The notes: generated from the letters alone by a model not told the origin. DNA of 61,288 nucleotides from CAZSDU01 sp964605775 (GCA_964605775.1 CAZSDU010000017.1:1-61288); one strand, 5' to 3'. Positions 8,410-17,836 are shown, numbered from the stretch's first letter. Translations and numbers: made by a program.

Positions 8410-10089
8410 TTATGTATTGGATGTTGTCATTATCTCAGTCTCCCGATCACGAAAATGAATGATAAAGGAGGCTCCCTTATTGTTTTCAACTTCGATATTC
8501 CCTTCGAGCTGTTCGACCAATAACCTGATGATGAACATTCCAAGGGATTTCTGCTCCTTGAAGGAATAGTCCTCAGGAAGTCCGACTCCATTATCTGAAA
8601 CTTTTAAACAGTATAGATGGTCGTCTTCATGGTTTAGGGTGATATGGATCTCTCCCTCGGCATGATTTGGAAAAGCATATTTGAAAGCGTTGGTCAATAG
8701 TTCATTTGTAATTAATCCGACGGGCAAAGCTGTTTCGATACTGACATCGGCAGCCTCAAGCTTTGTAATCAGTTTTATATGGCTTCCGCTGAAGGTGCTC
8801 ATGATGATGGTGGCAAGCGATTGAAGATAATCGGAAAGAGGAATCCTGTCAAGATTTTCCGTTCTGTAAAGATGTTCATGAATCAAGGCCATCGAGCGGA
8901 TTCTCAGTTCGATGTCTTTCATGATCCTCAGCAGATCAGGATTGGAATTATTCTCGATCTGCAGGTTGAGCAGGCTGATGACAATGGCCAGGTTGTTTTT
9001 CACACGGTGATGGATCTCCCTGAGCATGATCTCCTTCTGTTGGGCATTTTTCAGTTTTAGCTCTTCCACTTCTTTTTCTTTCGACTTGTCGCGTACAATG
9101 GTCATGACCTGGACAACCTTTTGGTCTTTAAAAATAGGGACCTTTCTTGTTTCTGCATAAATGGTCTTATTGCCAAGATCAAGTTCCTGCTCCCCGTTTT
9201 GGATTTCGCCAGTACGGAAGACAAATTTTAATTCTTCAAGTGTTTCCGGTGAAATATAGGGATAGACACGGGTGATCTTTTTTCCAATGATATCATGGGG
9301 AAATCCCTGACGAAGGTGCTCACTCTTAAGGGAAGTATTTAACATGACAAAGCGGAAATCTTCATCAATCACATAAATCCAGTCGGGAATTGAATTCAGG
9401 GTGCTCTGATAAAGTTCCTCTGAACGCATAAGGGCGGCTTCCGCCTCTTTCCTTTCCTTCATCTCCGCCAATAATTTTTTATAATTCTCGGAAACAGTTT
9501 TCTGATGAATGAAATTTTTCCAGTTGAGTTTTTCAATCGTGTAAGTCATAAAAAAACCCAGGGAAGCCATGGAAAGCACAAAAAATAAATTATTGACAAA
9601 CATCACCGGACGGTCCTGATAGGTATGATTCATAAGGGTAGCTGTAATATAGGCAAGAATAAGAATGCCACTGACCAGGAGAAGAATTTTGAATTCCAGG
9701 CGGTAGAATGTATTTAGTCCGATAATAACCAGCATGACCCAGGCAAAGTAGTATTCATATCCTTTCTGGTCGGGAGAGGAGTATATTCCGACCAGGAAAA
9801 CGACCAGGCAGATGCATAGATTGATGATTAAATAGATCTTGTGGAGGTGGTTTCTGAGAGATGGAAGATACATGACCAATACCGACAATAAAAGAAAGGG
9901 GAGAATGATGCCGAAGCGGATATAATAGACATGTTCCTCGGAATTTGGAAAAAAGAACTGATTCAATATGGCAAAAATGATAAAAAGAACCAGGGTGAAA
10001 AGTAAACCTGCACGCATACTTGGCAGGCTGGAATTCAGATAATAATTTAGGAATTCCTTGTCTAACCCTTGCTTTGACCGTATTTCCAT
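8410..10089 (-). CDS. Membrane sensor histidine kinase (HisKA_2 type, PAS domain)
   Basis: A 559-residue kinase. The ATG at 10089 is preferred over an in-frame TTG 9 bp upstream. About residues 25-185 hold six or seven membrane segments. A short coiled coil (about 195-225) leads into a PAS domain (about 226-335), then the HisKA_2 dimerisation/phosphoacceptor motif EIHHRVKNNL (His360/361). The ATPase domain has an N box (LITNELLTNAFKYAF) and a G box (SDNGVGLPED). Such HisKA_2 kinases often phosphorylate unusual or distant response regulators, and none is encoded nearby. It sits between two TM1266-family genes and downstream of hydG (gaps of 6 and 12 bp), so it probably belongs to hydrogenase control. 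Confidence 0.88.
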   Translation of the reverse strand: MEIRSKQGLDKEFLNYYLNSSLPSMRAGLLFTLVLFIIFAILNQFFFPNSEEHVYYIRFGIILPFLLLSVLVMYLPSLRNHLHKIYLIINLCICLVVFLVGIYSSPDQKGYEYYFAWVMLVIIGLNTFYRLEFKILLLVSGILILAYITATLMNHTYQDRPVMFVNNLFFVLSMASLGFFMTYTIEKLNWKNFIHQKTVSENYKKLLAEMKERKEAEAALMRSEELYQSTLNSIPDWIYVIDEDFRFVMLNTSLKSEHLRQGFPHDIIGKKITRVYPYISPETLEELKFVFRTGEIQNGEQELDLGNKTIYAETRKVPIFKDQKVVQVMTIVRDKSKEKEVEELKLKNAQQKEIMLREIHHRVKNNLAIVISLLNLQIENNSNPDLLRIMKDIELRIRSMALIHEHLYRTENLDRIPLSDYLQSLATIIMSTFSGSHIKLITKLEAADVSIETALPVGLITNELLTNAFKYAFPNHAEGEIHITLNHEDDHLYCLKVSDNGVGLPEDYSFKEQKSLGMFIIRLLVEQLEGNIEVENNKGASFIIHFRDRETEIMTTSNT

Positions 10090-10101
10090 CAAGATCAAGG
10101 A

Positions 10102-10359
10102 TTAATAGTGAAAATACATATGTTGTACTTCGATACCCCCGATTTTCCTCAAGGCGTCTTCCAGAGCATCACATTCTTCTGACTTTCCGGAGAGCTGGAG
10201 GATAATAACGCCCACCCGGCTGCAGACTTCTTCTGAAACCTCATGAAACCCTAAACGGGATTTGATCAAATGGGCATATTTTGTAAGGGCTATCTGGGTC
10301 AGGCCGGCTTCCTTTATCCGGTCGGTGATCAGTAAGCCAAGGATACGTATCTCTTTCAT
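10102..10359 (-). CDS. TM1266-family iron-only hydrogenase system regulator, copy 2
   Basis: The second 85-residue TM1266-family protein, colinear with copy 1. Shared features include ILG (6-8), DR (13-14), KE (16-17), RLG (35-37), His39, Cys46-Ser47 and the C-terminal EV-x-x-M-x-F pattern. It lacks the second cysteine of copy 1's CSGC (VCSRVG here), so the copies have probably diverged in ligand or partner. It starts 18 bp after the hydG stop codon and ends 12 bp before the kinase, which suggests a single mRNA. Confidence 0.83.
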   Translation of the reverse strand: MKEIRILGLLITDRIKEAGLTQIALTKYAHLIKSRLGFHEVSEEVCSRVGVIILQLSGKSEECDALEDALRKIGGIEVQHMYFHY

Positions 10360-10377
10360 GGGAAGGTAAGTTATAGG

Positions 10378-11808
10378 TTAAAAATAAAGATCGCGTTTTC
10401 CAGATTTCAATTGCTGAATCTTCTCCATTAGCTGCTCTTTGTTACGGTCATTATCCATTTCATCCAGCTTTTCCTGAAGCAAATGATAACCTTTTTCTTT
10501 GGTTGAAGGCGGGGCATAATCTTCAAGGTATTCTACCATGGTCAGCAAGGCATTGGGCTGGCAGAACCTTTTGATGAAACCGGGAACTGAAAATTCCATG
10601 AAATGTTCACCGGTCCGCCCTAAACGGTAACAAGCTGTACAGAATGAAGGGATGTACTTGTGCTCGATCAGTTCCTCCATAATTTCATTCAGACTTCTGT
10701 TGTCATTGATCTGGAATTGCTCCAGATCTATGTCCTGATCCTTATTTTCCTTTCTCTTGGAATACCCACCCAATTCGATATTGGTTCCTCCATCAATCTG
10801 AGAAACGCCGAATTGAAGGATCTCATCACGAATGTCAGCCGGTTCTCTGGCCGTCAGGATCAGACCTGTATAGGGTACAGCCAGTCGTAAAATGGCAACC
10901 AGTCGCGTGAACTCGGAATCACTGACCAGATGTGACTTGTCAATGTTCAGTTGGGATGCATATTGAATCCGTGGAAAAGAAATGGTATGCGGTCCGACGT
11001 TATAAACCGCTTCAAAATGATTGGTGTGACGCAGCAGTCCCAATACCTCAAACCTCCAGTCGTACAATCCGAATAAGGCGCCGATACCGACATCATCAAT
11101 TCCGGCTTCCTGAGCTCGGTCAAGACCGGTCAGCCGCCATTCAAAGTTTCGTTTCATACCCCCAAGATGGACTTTCTGATAGGTTTCCTCATGGTAGGTT
11201 TCCTGAAAAATCTGATAAGTACCGATTTTGGCATCCTTGACTATACGGAAACCATCGATATCAAGCGGAGCAGCATTGATATTCACCCGGCGGATCTCAC
11301 CCGGACCGCTTTTCACTCCATAAACAATCCTGACTGTATCGGCAATGAAGTTGGCATCATAGCGGGGATGCTCTCCATAAACAAGAATAAGCCTCTTTTG
11401 TCCACTGTCTTCCAGAGATTTGACTTGTTCAATTAACTCCTCTTTGGACAAGGTAACCCTTTTAATCTGCTTATTGGAAACCTTGAACCCGCAGTAAGCG
11501 CAATTATTGGTACATAGATTTCCGATATACAAGGGGGCGAACAATACAATCCTCTGACCATACACTTTTTCCTTAAGTTCACGGGCTCCCTGCTTGATCT
11601 CTTCAATAAGTTCAGGATCAGATGCCTTGATCAGCACTGCTGTTTCCTCCATGGTCAGGCGGTTTTTCGCCAACGATTTAGCGATCACCTCCCTGACCCT
11701 TGCTTTTGGAGCTTTCGTATACTTGATGAAATCCCATAACTCAGATGCGTCAATGAAGGGTTTCATGCGCTGATCCTTGATTTTTAAAAGCTCAGGTGTA
11801 AATTTCAT
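10378..11808 (-). CDS. hydG: [FeFe]-hydrogenase H-cluster maturase HydG
   Basis: A 476-residue radical-SAM tyrosine lyase that makes the CO and CN- ligands (an Fe(CO)2(CN)Cys synthon) of the [FeFe]-hydrogenase active site. The radical-SAM cluster motif is CTNNCAYC (Cys99, 103, 106). The C-terminal auxiliary cluster motif CX2CX22C, diagnostic of HydG over the thiamine enzyme ThiH, is exact: Cys390, Cys393, Cys416. I chose the ATG at 11808, since the in-frame TTG 21 bp upstream adds a hydrophobic stub not typical of the family. hydE, hydF and the hydrogenase are not in this window. The upstream permease gene ends 47 bp before this ATG on the same strand. Confidence 0.95.
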   Translation of the reverse strand: MKFTPELLKIKDQRMKPFIDASELWDFIKYTKAPKARVREVIAKSLAKNRLTMEETAVLIKASDPELIEEIKQGARELKEKVYGQRIVLFAPLYIGNLCTNNCAYCGFKVSNKQIKRVTLSKEELIEQVKSLEDSGQKRLILVYGEHPRYDANFIADTVRIVYGVKSGPGEIRRVNINAAPLDIDGFRIVKDAKIGTYQIFQETYHEETYQKVHLGGMKRNFEWRLTGLDRAQEAGIDDVGIGALFGLYDWRFEVLGLLRHTNHFEAVYNVGPHTISFPRIQYASQLNIDKSHLVSDSEFTRLVAILRLAVPYTGLILTAREPADIRDEILQFGVSQIDGGTNIELGGYSKRKENKDQDIDLEQFQINDNRSLNEIMEELIEHKYIPSFCTACYRLGRTGEHFMEFSVPGFIKRFCQPNALLTMVEYLEDYAPPSTKEKGYHLLQEKLDEMDNDRNKEQLMEKIQQLKSGKRDLYF

Positions 11809-11855
11809 GCCTGTCAGTATTAGATTCAATACAAAAATACAAAATAGATGGGGTT

Positions 11856-12746
11856 TTAAACAGCTTTTCTCCTGTTTGTCTCAGATATGTAAACCCCACC
11901 GATTACCAGGATGATCCCTGCTATTTTCTGAACAGTAATCATTTCAGACAACAGCAAGTAGGAAAAAAAAGCAGTGAATACCGGAATAAGATTTGAAAAA
12001 ATATTGGACTTACTGACCCCGATTAATTTGACAGAATGAGCAAAAAAAACAAAAGAGATGGAAGATGCAAGGACAGAAAGCAGGACAAAGGATAAGATAA
12101 TTTCTGTTGTAATGGTAATGCTCATCACAGTGTTAATTTCGAAAACAAAGAACAGGGGTAGAAAAAGAAAAATTCCGATAAGATTCTGATAAGCAATCAG
12201 GGTCAGGGCTGAGTATTTTTTCGTAAGTTTTCTCAGAAGAACAGAATAAAATAATGCGGTGAAGACAGCACCAAAAAGAAAGTATATACCCCTTGGATCC
12301 GTTGTAAGACTGAAATTTCGTGTCACCAGCATCACGATGACCCCGGTGAACGAAATAAAAATACCCAGGATGCTTAGCCAGCTGATTTTTTCCCGGATCG
12401 TAAGATATGCGATGACCGGAGAAAACACTGGTATGGTGGCAATGATGGCCGAAGAAATAATGGGAGTGGAATATTTTAATCCGTAATTCTCACCCATGAA
12501 ATACAGAAAAGGGTTGAAAAATGCACTGAGAAAAATCCATGGTATATCTTTCTTTTGAATCTTTTCATGCCGGGAAAAGGCGTGGATAATCAGGAAAAGC
12601 AATCCTGAAGAGAGAATCAGACGAAATAAAATGATTGTAATGGGTTGATAATACTTTAAGAGGATGGAAGACCAGATAAATGACATCCCCCAAAACAACA
12701 TGGCCGTGACCGCATAAAAATAAGCAGGTATGTGAAAATTTTTCAA
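11856..12746 (-). CDS. EamA/DMT-family inner-membrane transporter
   Basis: A 296-residue permease with about ten membrane segments in two EamA halves (FWGMSFIWSSILLKYYQP near the N-terminus and SFTGVIVMLV before the second half). It begins with a TTG at 12746. The next ATG is 13 codons in and would cut into the first membrane helix. The substrate is unknown. It is the first gene of the leftward run into hydG, which may be operon chance rather than function. Confidence 0.8.
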   Translation of the reverse strand: MKNFHIPAYFYAVTAMLFWGMSFIWSSILLKYYQPITIILFRLILSSGLLFLIIHAFSRHEKIQKKDIPWIFLSAFFNPFLYFMGENYGLKYSTPIISSAIIATIPVFSPVIAYLTIREKISWLSILGIFISFTGVIVMLVTRNFSLTTDPRGIYFLFGAVFTALFYSVLLRKLTKKYSALTLIAYQNLIGIFLFLPLFFVFEINTVMSITITTEIILSFVLLSVLASSISFVFFAHSVKLIGVSKSNIFSNLIPVFTAFFSYLLLSEMITVQKIAGIILVIGGVYISETNRRKAV

Positions 12747-12753
12747 TCGGGTG

Positions 12754-12761
12754 CAAAGTTA
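12754..12761 (-). promoter_or_regulatory. -7 box candidate for the permease-hydG group
   Basis: Minus-strand TAACTTTG fits TAnnTTTG and lies 8 bp from the TTG start of the permease. The best upstream partner (CTTG) is 22 bp away, slightly outside the usual spacing. If used, the leader would be very short. Confidence 0.3.
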
Positions 12762-12836
12762 ATTTTTTTCAATATTTTTATTGCAAGGCTGTAACGTTGA
12801 TTGTTTTTTCTGGTCTATTGATTAAAATTCCAGATT

Positions 12837-13409
12837 TTGGGAGCTTCCTATATCGATATTCATCATGATTTAATTGAGGCCTGCCGCAGTGGAAGCAGGG
12901 AAGCCCAGTTTAAAATCTATAAATTATACTATAAAGCCATGTACAACACCTCCCTCAGAATAGTAAACGATACAGCGGAAGCGGAAGACATCATGCAGGA
13001 ATCATTTTTAAACGCTTTTCAGAAATTATCTACCTATCAGGCCAATGCCAGTTTTGGGTCCTGGCTGAAACGAATTGTAGTCAACCAGTCACTGGATGCA
13101 CTCCGAAAAAAGCAAGAACAACTTCCCATGGATGAAGTATTTGATGAAATCTCTGAAGTGATGGAAGAGGACAGGGAAGAGGAAATACAATGCCGGGTTA
13201 AGGAAGTCAGAACAGCCATCGACCAGCTGCCAGATGAGTACCGGGTCGTGCTGTCACTGTTTTTGCTTGAAGGGTATGACCATGAAGAAATTTCCGAAAT
13301 ACTGCATATTTCAAATCAGCTCTCCAGAACACGGTATTTCCGGGCGCGACAAAAATTACTGGAAATACTTAAAGAAAGAGAGATGAAAAATTCATATTTA
13401 TACAATTAA
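12837..13409 (+). CDS. ECF-type RNA polymerase sigma factor
   Basis: A 190-residue sigma-70 family protein with region 2 (YKLYYKAMYNTSLRIV, then DIMQESFLNAFQKL, about 27-65) and region 4 (LPDEYRVVLSLFLLEGYDHEEIS, about 130-160), and no regions 1 or 3, as in extracytoplasmic-function sigma factors. The first codon is TTG at 12837: the region preceding sigma region 2 would be lost with any later ATG. The next gene starts 2 bp after its stop and is a probable anti-sigma factor. Two surface proteins follow in the same direction, so this is probably a self-contained envelope-response operon. Confidence 0.88.
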   Translation: MGASYIDIHHDLIEACRSGSREAQFKIYKLYYKAMYNTSLRIVNDTAEAEDIMQESFLNAFQKLSTYQANASFGSWLKRIVVNQSLDALRKKQEQLPMDEVFDEISEVMEEDREEEIQCRVKEVRTAIDQLPDEYRVVLSLFLLEGYDHEEISEILHISNQLSRTRYFRARQKLLEILKEREMKNSYLYN

Positions 13410-13411
13410 CC

Positions 13412-13936
13412 ATGTCTGAACTGGAAGATTTTATCCGCAGAAACCGTCTGGACTTCGATGACAGAGAACCTGATCCCGGACATTTTCAAAGGTTTGAGGA
13501 CCGGCTGATGGCAGTGGATAGCCGTCAACGGTTTTCATTCAACCGTTATTTGGTGCTTAAAGCTGCAGCAGTCATAATATTCCTGATCATTGCTTCCGTT
13601 TTGGTCTTTGACCTGGCCATTCAGCAAATCAGGGGGCAGGTTGTGGCTGAACTGCCTTCAGAAGTAAAAGAAGCCATGCATTATTATGATCAGCAGGTCA
13701 TGCTTCAGCTTGGAGAAATCAAAAAGCTGGCCAATACAAATAGTGAAGCGATGGAATTAAGCCAGTCAGCTCTGCAGCAAATCAAGGTTCTTGATGATAA
13801 TACACAGGAACTAAAAAAACATCTTGCTGAAAATCCCAATAATGGAAGAATCCGTGATGCCATCCTTCAAAACCAACGGATGAAAGAAGGAGTGTTGAAT
13901 ACCATTGTATCCCAGCTAACCGTATCTGAAAAATAA
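13412..13936 (+). CDS. Single-pass membrane protein, probable anti-sigma factor
   Basis: A 174-residue protein with a cytoplasmic N-terminus (about 1-45), one membrane helix (about 50-70, AAAVIIFLIIASVLVFDLA) and a periplasmic helical part rich in Gln, Glu and Lys. It has no clear zinc anti-sigma motif. The call rests on topology and its position 2 bp downstream of the ECF sigma gene. In Bacteroidota such partners often start with a short acidic sigma-binding region (here ELEDFIRRNRLDFDDREPD). Confidence 0.6.
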   Translation: MSELEDFIRRNRLDFDDREPDPGHFQRFEDRLMAVDSRQRFSFNRYLVLKAAAVIIFLIIASVLVFDLAIQQIRGQVVAELPSEVKEAMHYYDQQVMLQLGEIKKLANTNSEAMELSQSALQQIKVLDDNTQELKKHLAENPNNGRIRDAILQNQRMKEGVLNTIVSQLTVSEK

Positions 13937-13955
13937 ACCTGTAATCTTTTTTGCT

Positions 13956-15011
13956 ATGAAAACCTATATCAAAATTACCCTGTTCCTGATTTTTTTTATT
14001 TTTTTACTTGGGATCAAAGGGGTTAAAGCTCAGGAGGAATATACCCGGAGCATTAAAAAGGATTTTCCTGTCAATGCCGATGCCCAGCTTGTCATCAGCA
14101 ACAAATTCGGGAAAATACATTGTACCCATTGGGAAAATAACAGCATTTCCATTGATATCAGGATTACGGTGACTGCTTCCGACCAGTCATCAGCGAATAA
14201 AATACTGGATAAGATCAATGTTTCATTCAGCAACACGCCTTCCCTCGTTGAGGCTAAAACAATGCTCGATAATATTAAATCACCAAGAAAAGGTTTTTTC
14301 TCCATAGATTATAATGTTCGCATGCCCATCGGAGCCAGCCTTGATTTGACCAATAAATTCGGTGATATTTTCATTCATGAAGTGCAGGGAAAAACTAAAA
14401 TTGATCTGGCGTATGGAAATCTGAAAGTCAATAAGCTTGGAAATTCTGATAATCTTCTGATAATCGGTTTCAGCAATGCCATTATTGCCTGGATGAAGGG
14501 GGCCGTGATGGACCTGAAATATTCCACGTTGGAGCTGAATTATGCCGGAAGCCTGAGGCTGGATTCCAAGTATTCAAATCTCGAGGCACAGAAGATCATT
14601 ATCCTGACTGTTAATTTTGAAGGTGGCAATATGAGAATGGAAAACACTTCATCCATTGAAAGCAAGATAAAATTTTCGGATTTAAAGATAGATCGTATTG
14701 AGAAAAGCCTTAATCTTGATATCCAATACGGTAGTTTTATCGTCAGGGAAATCCCTGCAGAATTTACTTCCATTAATATTAAAAACAAATATGGAAATGT
14801 ATCTGTCGGTCTTGATGAAGGAGCTTCCTATAATCTGGATGCAGAATTGCGTTTCTGTGAGTTGGATTTTCCTGAAAAAGATGCGAAATTAAGTTACAGG
14901 TCGAGCTCCCCGACAGAAAATGCGTACAAGGGAACGATTCATGCCGGATCTTCCGCGCCTGTAGCCAATGTAAAGATCAGGAGTGAATTTGGAAATGTTA
15001 CTTTAAAATAA
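13956..15011 (+). CDS. Exported DUF4097-like beta-repeat protein
   Basis: A 351-residue protein with a signal peptide (about 1-25, LFLIFFIFLLGIKGVKAQ). The rest is a ladder of short beta units with recurrent aromatic-glycine turns: NKFGKI, NKFGDI, YGNLKV, KYSTLE, KYSNLE, KFSDLK, QYGSF, NKYGNV, EFGNV. This suits a right-handed beta-solenoid of the DUF4097/putative-adhesin type. No enzyme motif is visible. It lies between the anti-sigma gene and the GIN lipoprotein gene, with 19-bp gaps, and is probably a regulon member. Confidence 0.7.
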   Translation: MKTYIKITLFLIFFIFLLGIKGVKAQEEYTRSIKKDFPVNADAQLVISNKFGKIHCTHWENNSISIDIRITVTASDQSSANKILDKINVSFSNTPSLVEAKTMLDNIKSPRKGFFSIDYNVRMPIGASLDLTNKFGDIFIHEVQGKTKIDLAYGNLKVNKLGNSDNLLIIGFSNAIIAWMKGAVMDLKYSTLELNYAGSLRLDSKYSNLEAQKIIILTVNFEGGNMRMENTSSIESKIKFSDLKIDRIEKSLNLDIQYGSFIVREIPAEFTSINIKNKYGNVSVGLDEGASYNLDAELRFCELDFPEKDAKLSYRSSSPTENAYKGTIHAGSSAPVANVKIRSEFGNVTLK

Positions 15012-15030
15012 CCCTTTAAACCACATCATT

Positions 15031-15759
15031 ATGAAAACCAGATTTTTAAATTTCTTATTATTGTTCTCATTGTTTATGGGAATATCGAGTATGCTTTCCG
15101 GTTGTAACCTGATCGGTGAACGCGGCAACGGCAAGGTAATCAAACAGGATCGTCAAGTGACTTCTTTTAATGCCATTGACATTTCCGGTGCCTTTGAAAT
15201 TGTTCTTACCCAGGGAGAGACTGAAGCTGTCACAGTTGAATCGGATGAAAACCTGATTCCACTTATCCGTACGGTTGTTATCGGAAATGAATTGAGGATA
15301 AGTACCAAGGATCCCATCCGGAATCCGACCATGATGAAGGTATATGTAACCCTCAGGGATTTGCAAAAAATTGACATCAGCGGAGCCGTGAATATCAATA
15401 CCACAAACCGGATGACGCTCAATGAGCTGAGCATTGATGCCAGCGGAGCATCCAAATCGAAACTGGATATCGCTGTCCAGAAACTTTCCATGGATTGCAG
15501 CGGGGCAAGCAAGATGTATTTTACAGGAATGGCAGTAAATGTCAAAATGGATTTATCGGGCGCCTCCGATATTTTTGCCTTTGATTTTCCGGCAGAGACT
15601 TATAACATAGAACTTAGCGGTGCCGGTAAAGCACAGATTCATGTCACCAAAAGCCTGAACGCTGAGATTTCCGGTGCAGGAAACGTGGTTTACAAAGGTT
15701 CTCCTGAACAGGTTGACCAGCGTGTTTCGGGTGCCGGATCCATAAAAAAAGTAAACTGA
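15031..15759 (+). CDS. GIN-domain (DUF2807) lipoprotein, putative adhesin-like
   Basis: A 242-residue protein with a lipoprotein signal ending in LSGC (Cys about 25). The mature part begins with the typical GIN opening (RQVTSFNAIDISGAFEIVL) and then carries about eight SGA turns (ISGAVNI, ASGASKS, CSGASKM, LSGASDI, LSGAGKA, ISGAGNV, VSGAGSI). This is the beta-solenoid head-GIN domain, common and poorly understood in Bacteroidota cell envelopes. It ends the sigma/anti-sigma operon and converges with ligA, 4 bp apart. It is paralogous in design to the GIN protein at 59071. Confidence 0.8.
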   Translation: MKTRFLNFLLLFSLFMGISSMLSGCNLIGERGNGKVIKQDRQVTSFNAIDISGAFEIVLTQGETEAVTVESDENLIPLIRTVVIGNELRISTKDPIRNPTMMKVYVTLRDLQKIDISGAVNINTTNRMTLNELSIDASGASKSKLDIAVQKLSMDCSGASKMYFTGMAVNVKMDLSGASDIFAFDFPAETYNIELSGAGKAQIHVTKSLNAEISGAGNVVYKGSPEQVDQRVSGAGSIKKVN

Positions 15760-15763
15760 TCGC

Positions 15764-17812
15764 TTAATCCAAAAGGGCGAGAAAATCATTTTCAGAAATG
15801 AGCGGGATCTTAAGCGATTCCGCTTTTTTGCGTTTTTCAGGACCCGTGTTTTCTCCTGCCAAAAGGTAGGAGGTTCTGGCCGACACGGATGCTGAATGCT
15901 TTCCTCCATGTGATTCGATGAGCAGTTTGATCTCATCCCTGGAAAATTTTGTAAACACACCACTTACGACAAACGTCAAACCTTTGAGTTTGTCACTTTT
16001 TCCGGATTCTTGTGTGGACAGCAGGGAGAATTGTAATCCAGCTATTTTCAATCTTTCAATCAGCAGTTTAGATTCCTGCTTGGAAAAATAAGACAACAGC
16101 GACCTGGCAATTTTATCTCCGATATCTTCCGTTTGTATGAGTGTGGTATAATCTGCATTCATCAGGGTTTCGATATTCCCAAAACGAAAAGCCAGCTTTT
16201 TGGCCACCGTTTCACCCACGAAACGGATTCCAAGTGCATAGAGAACACGGTCAAAACTGATCTCTTTCGAAGCCGCGATCCCTTTCAGAATATTGCTTAC
16301 GGTTTTTTCCCTGAAACTGATCTTTCTTAACTTATCATCTTCCGGATTTTGATAGGTTTTTTCAAGTCCGAGCAGCTGCTCCGGGCTTAATTCATAAAGG
16401 TCGGCCATATTTCTGACCAGTTTATGGTCGTACAACACTTCGATCTTTCCTTCCCCCAGGCTGTCAATATTCATTGCTTTCCTTGAAATAAAATGTTCCA
16501 GTTTCCCTTTGATTTGTGTCGGGCAGGCTGATTCATTCGGACAGTACCACGCCGCTTCTCCTTCCTGACGTTTCAATTCGGCGAAACAATCAGGGCAATG
16601 TGTCGGAAAAGAGATGGGAGGGGAATCATTAGTCCTGTACCCGGGATCATACCCGACTATTTTTGGGATTATTTCTCCTCCTTTTTCAATATAAACCATA
16701 TCTCCGATACGCACATCAAGAGATGCGATGATATCCGAATTATGGAGGGAGGCACGCCTGACGGTTGTTCCTCCAAGTAATACGGGTTGTAAATTCGCCA
16801 CCGGTGTGATGGCTCCGGTACGACCAACTTGAAAATCAACAGAAAGAAGCCGGGTTGAAACCCTTTCGGCTTTAAATTTAAAGGCAATGGCCCATCGTGG
16901 CGATTTGGCAGTGAATCCAAGACTTTCCTGTTGTTTTAGGGAATTCACCTTGATGACTACCCCGTCAATATCAAAAGGCAGATCTTTTCTGGCCTTCTCC
17001 CACGTGGCCAGATAATCGGAGATGTCTTCTATGGTTTGGCAACGAACCATATACTCGGAGATTTTAAAACCCCAGGATCTTGCAGCCTGAAGACATTCAA
17101 AATGGGTAGAAAACGGAAGGTCATTCCCTAAAAGATAATAGAGATAGCAATCGAGCTTGCGCCTGGCGACAACAGCGGAGTCCTGCAACTTAAGGCTTCC
17201 AGATGCTGCATTCCGTGGATTGGCAAATGCTTCCTCCCCATTTTCTCGTCTCAGCTCATTGATCTTTTGGAAACTTTGATGGGGTAGAATAATTTCTCCC
17301 CGGATTTCAAATTCCTCAGGGTAGCCCTGACCATGTAGTTTTAAGGGAATGCTCTTTATCGTTTTCACGTTGGCTGTGACATCATCACCGGTAATTCCGT
17401 CTCCTCTCGTCACTGCCTGAACCAGCACTCCATTCCGGTAAGTTAGTCCAATGGCGACACCATCAAATTTGAGCTCGCATACGTACTCGGTTTCCTGTCC
17501 GAGAAGTTTGTGAATCCTCTCCTCGAATTCACGGATTTCTTCCCGGGAATAAGTATTCCCGAGTGATAACATAGGGTTTTTATGCTCTACCTGCAGGAAA
17601 TCTTTGGTGATTTCTCCGCCAACACGATGAGAAGGGGAATCAAGAGAATCCCATTCCGGGTATTCTTTTTCTAATCGGATAAGTTCTTCCAGCAATCGAT
17701 CAAACTCGAAATCACTGATTGTTGGGTTGGATAATACATAATAATTATGATTATGCCGGTTGATTTCTTCCCTGAGTTCGCGAATTCTGATCCCTGCTTC
17801 TGATCGTTCCAT
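15764..17812 (-). CDS. ligA: NAD+-dependent DNA ligase LigA
   Basis: A 682-residue replicative and repair ligase. The adenylation lysine is Lys115 in CELKFDG. The nucleotidyl-transferase domain is followed by an OB fold (about 310-390), a four-cysteine zinc finger (CPDC ... CPNESAC), helix-hairpin-helix repeats (LYALGIRFVGETVAKKLA) and a C-terminal BRCT domain (GLTFVVSGVF). The ATG at 17812 was chosen over an in-frame TTG 21 bp upstream. Length and domain order are normal. It starts 24 bp after the stress-protein gene on the same strand. Confidence 0.97.
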   Translation of the reverse strand: MERSEAGIRIRELREEINRHNHNYYVLSNPTISDFEFDRLLEELIRLEKEYPEWDSLDSPSHRVGGEITKDFLQVEHKNPMLSLGNTYSREEIREFEERIHKLLGQETEYVCELKFDGVAIGLTYRNGVLVQAVTRGDGITGDDVTANVKTIKSIPLKLHGQGYPEEFEIRGEIILPHQSFQKINELRRENGEEAFANPRNAASGSLKLQDSAVVARRKLDCYLYYLLGNDLPFSTHFECLQAARSWGFKISEYMVRCQTIEDISDYLATWEKARKDLPFDIDGVVIKVNSLKQQESLGFTAKSPRWAIAFKFKAERVSTRLLSVDFQVGRTGAITPVANLQPVLLGGTTVRRASLHNSDIIASLDVRIGDMVYIEKGGEIIPKIVGYDPGYRTNDSPPISFPTHCPDCFAELKRQEGEAAWYCPNESACPTQIKGKLEHFISRKAMNIDSLGEGKIEVLYDHKLVRNMADLYELSPEQLLGLEKTYQNPEDDKLRKISFREKTVSNILKGIAASKEISFDRVLYALGIRFVGETVAKKLAFRFGNIETLMNADYTTLIQTEDIGDKIARSLLSYFSKQESKLLIERLKIAGLQFSLLSTQESGKSDKLKGLTFVVSGVFTKFSRDEIKLLIESHGGKHSASVSARTSYLLAGENTGPEKRKKAESLKIPLISENDFLALLD

Positions 17813-17836
17813 AGATGTGGGGCAATTGCCCAAACA

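Noticed and set aside
8410..11808. A response regulator paired with the histidine kinase
   Set aside because: No receiver domain is encoded in the group or close by.
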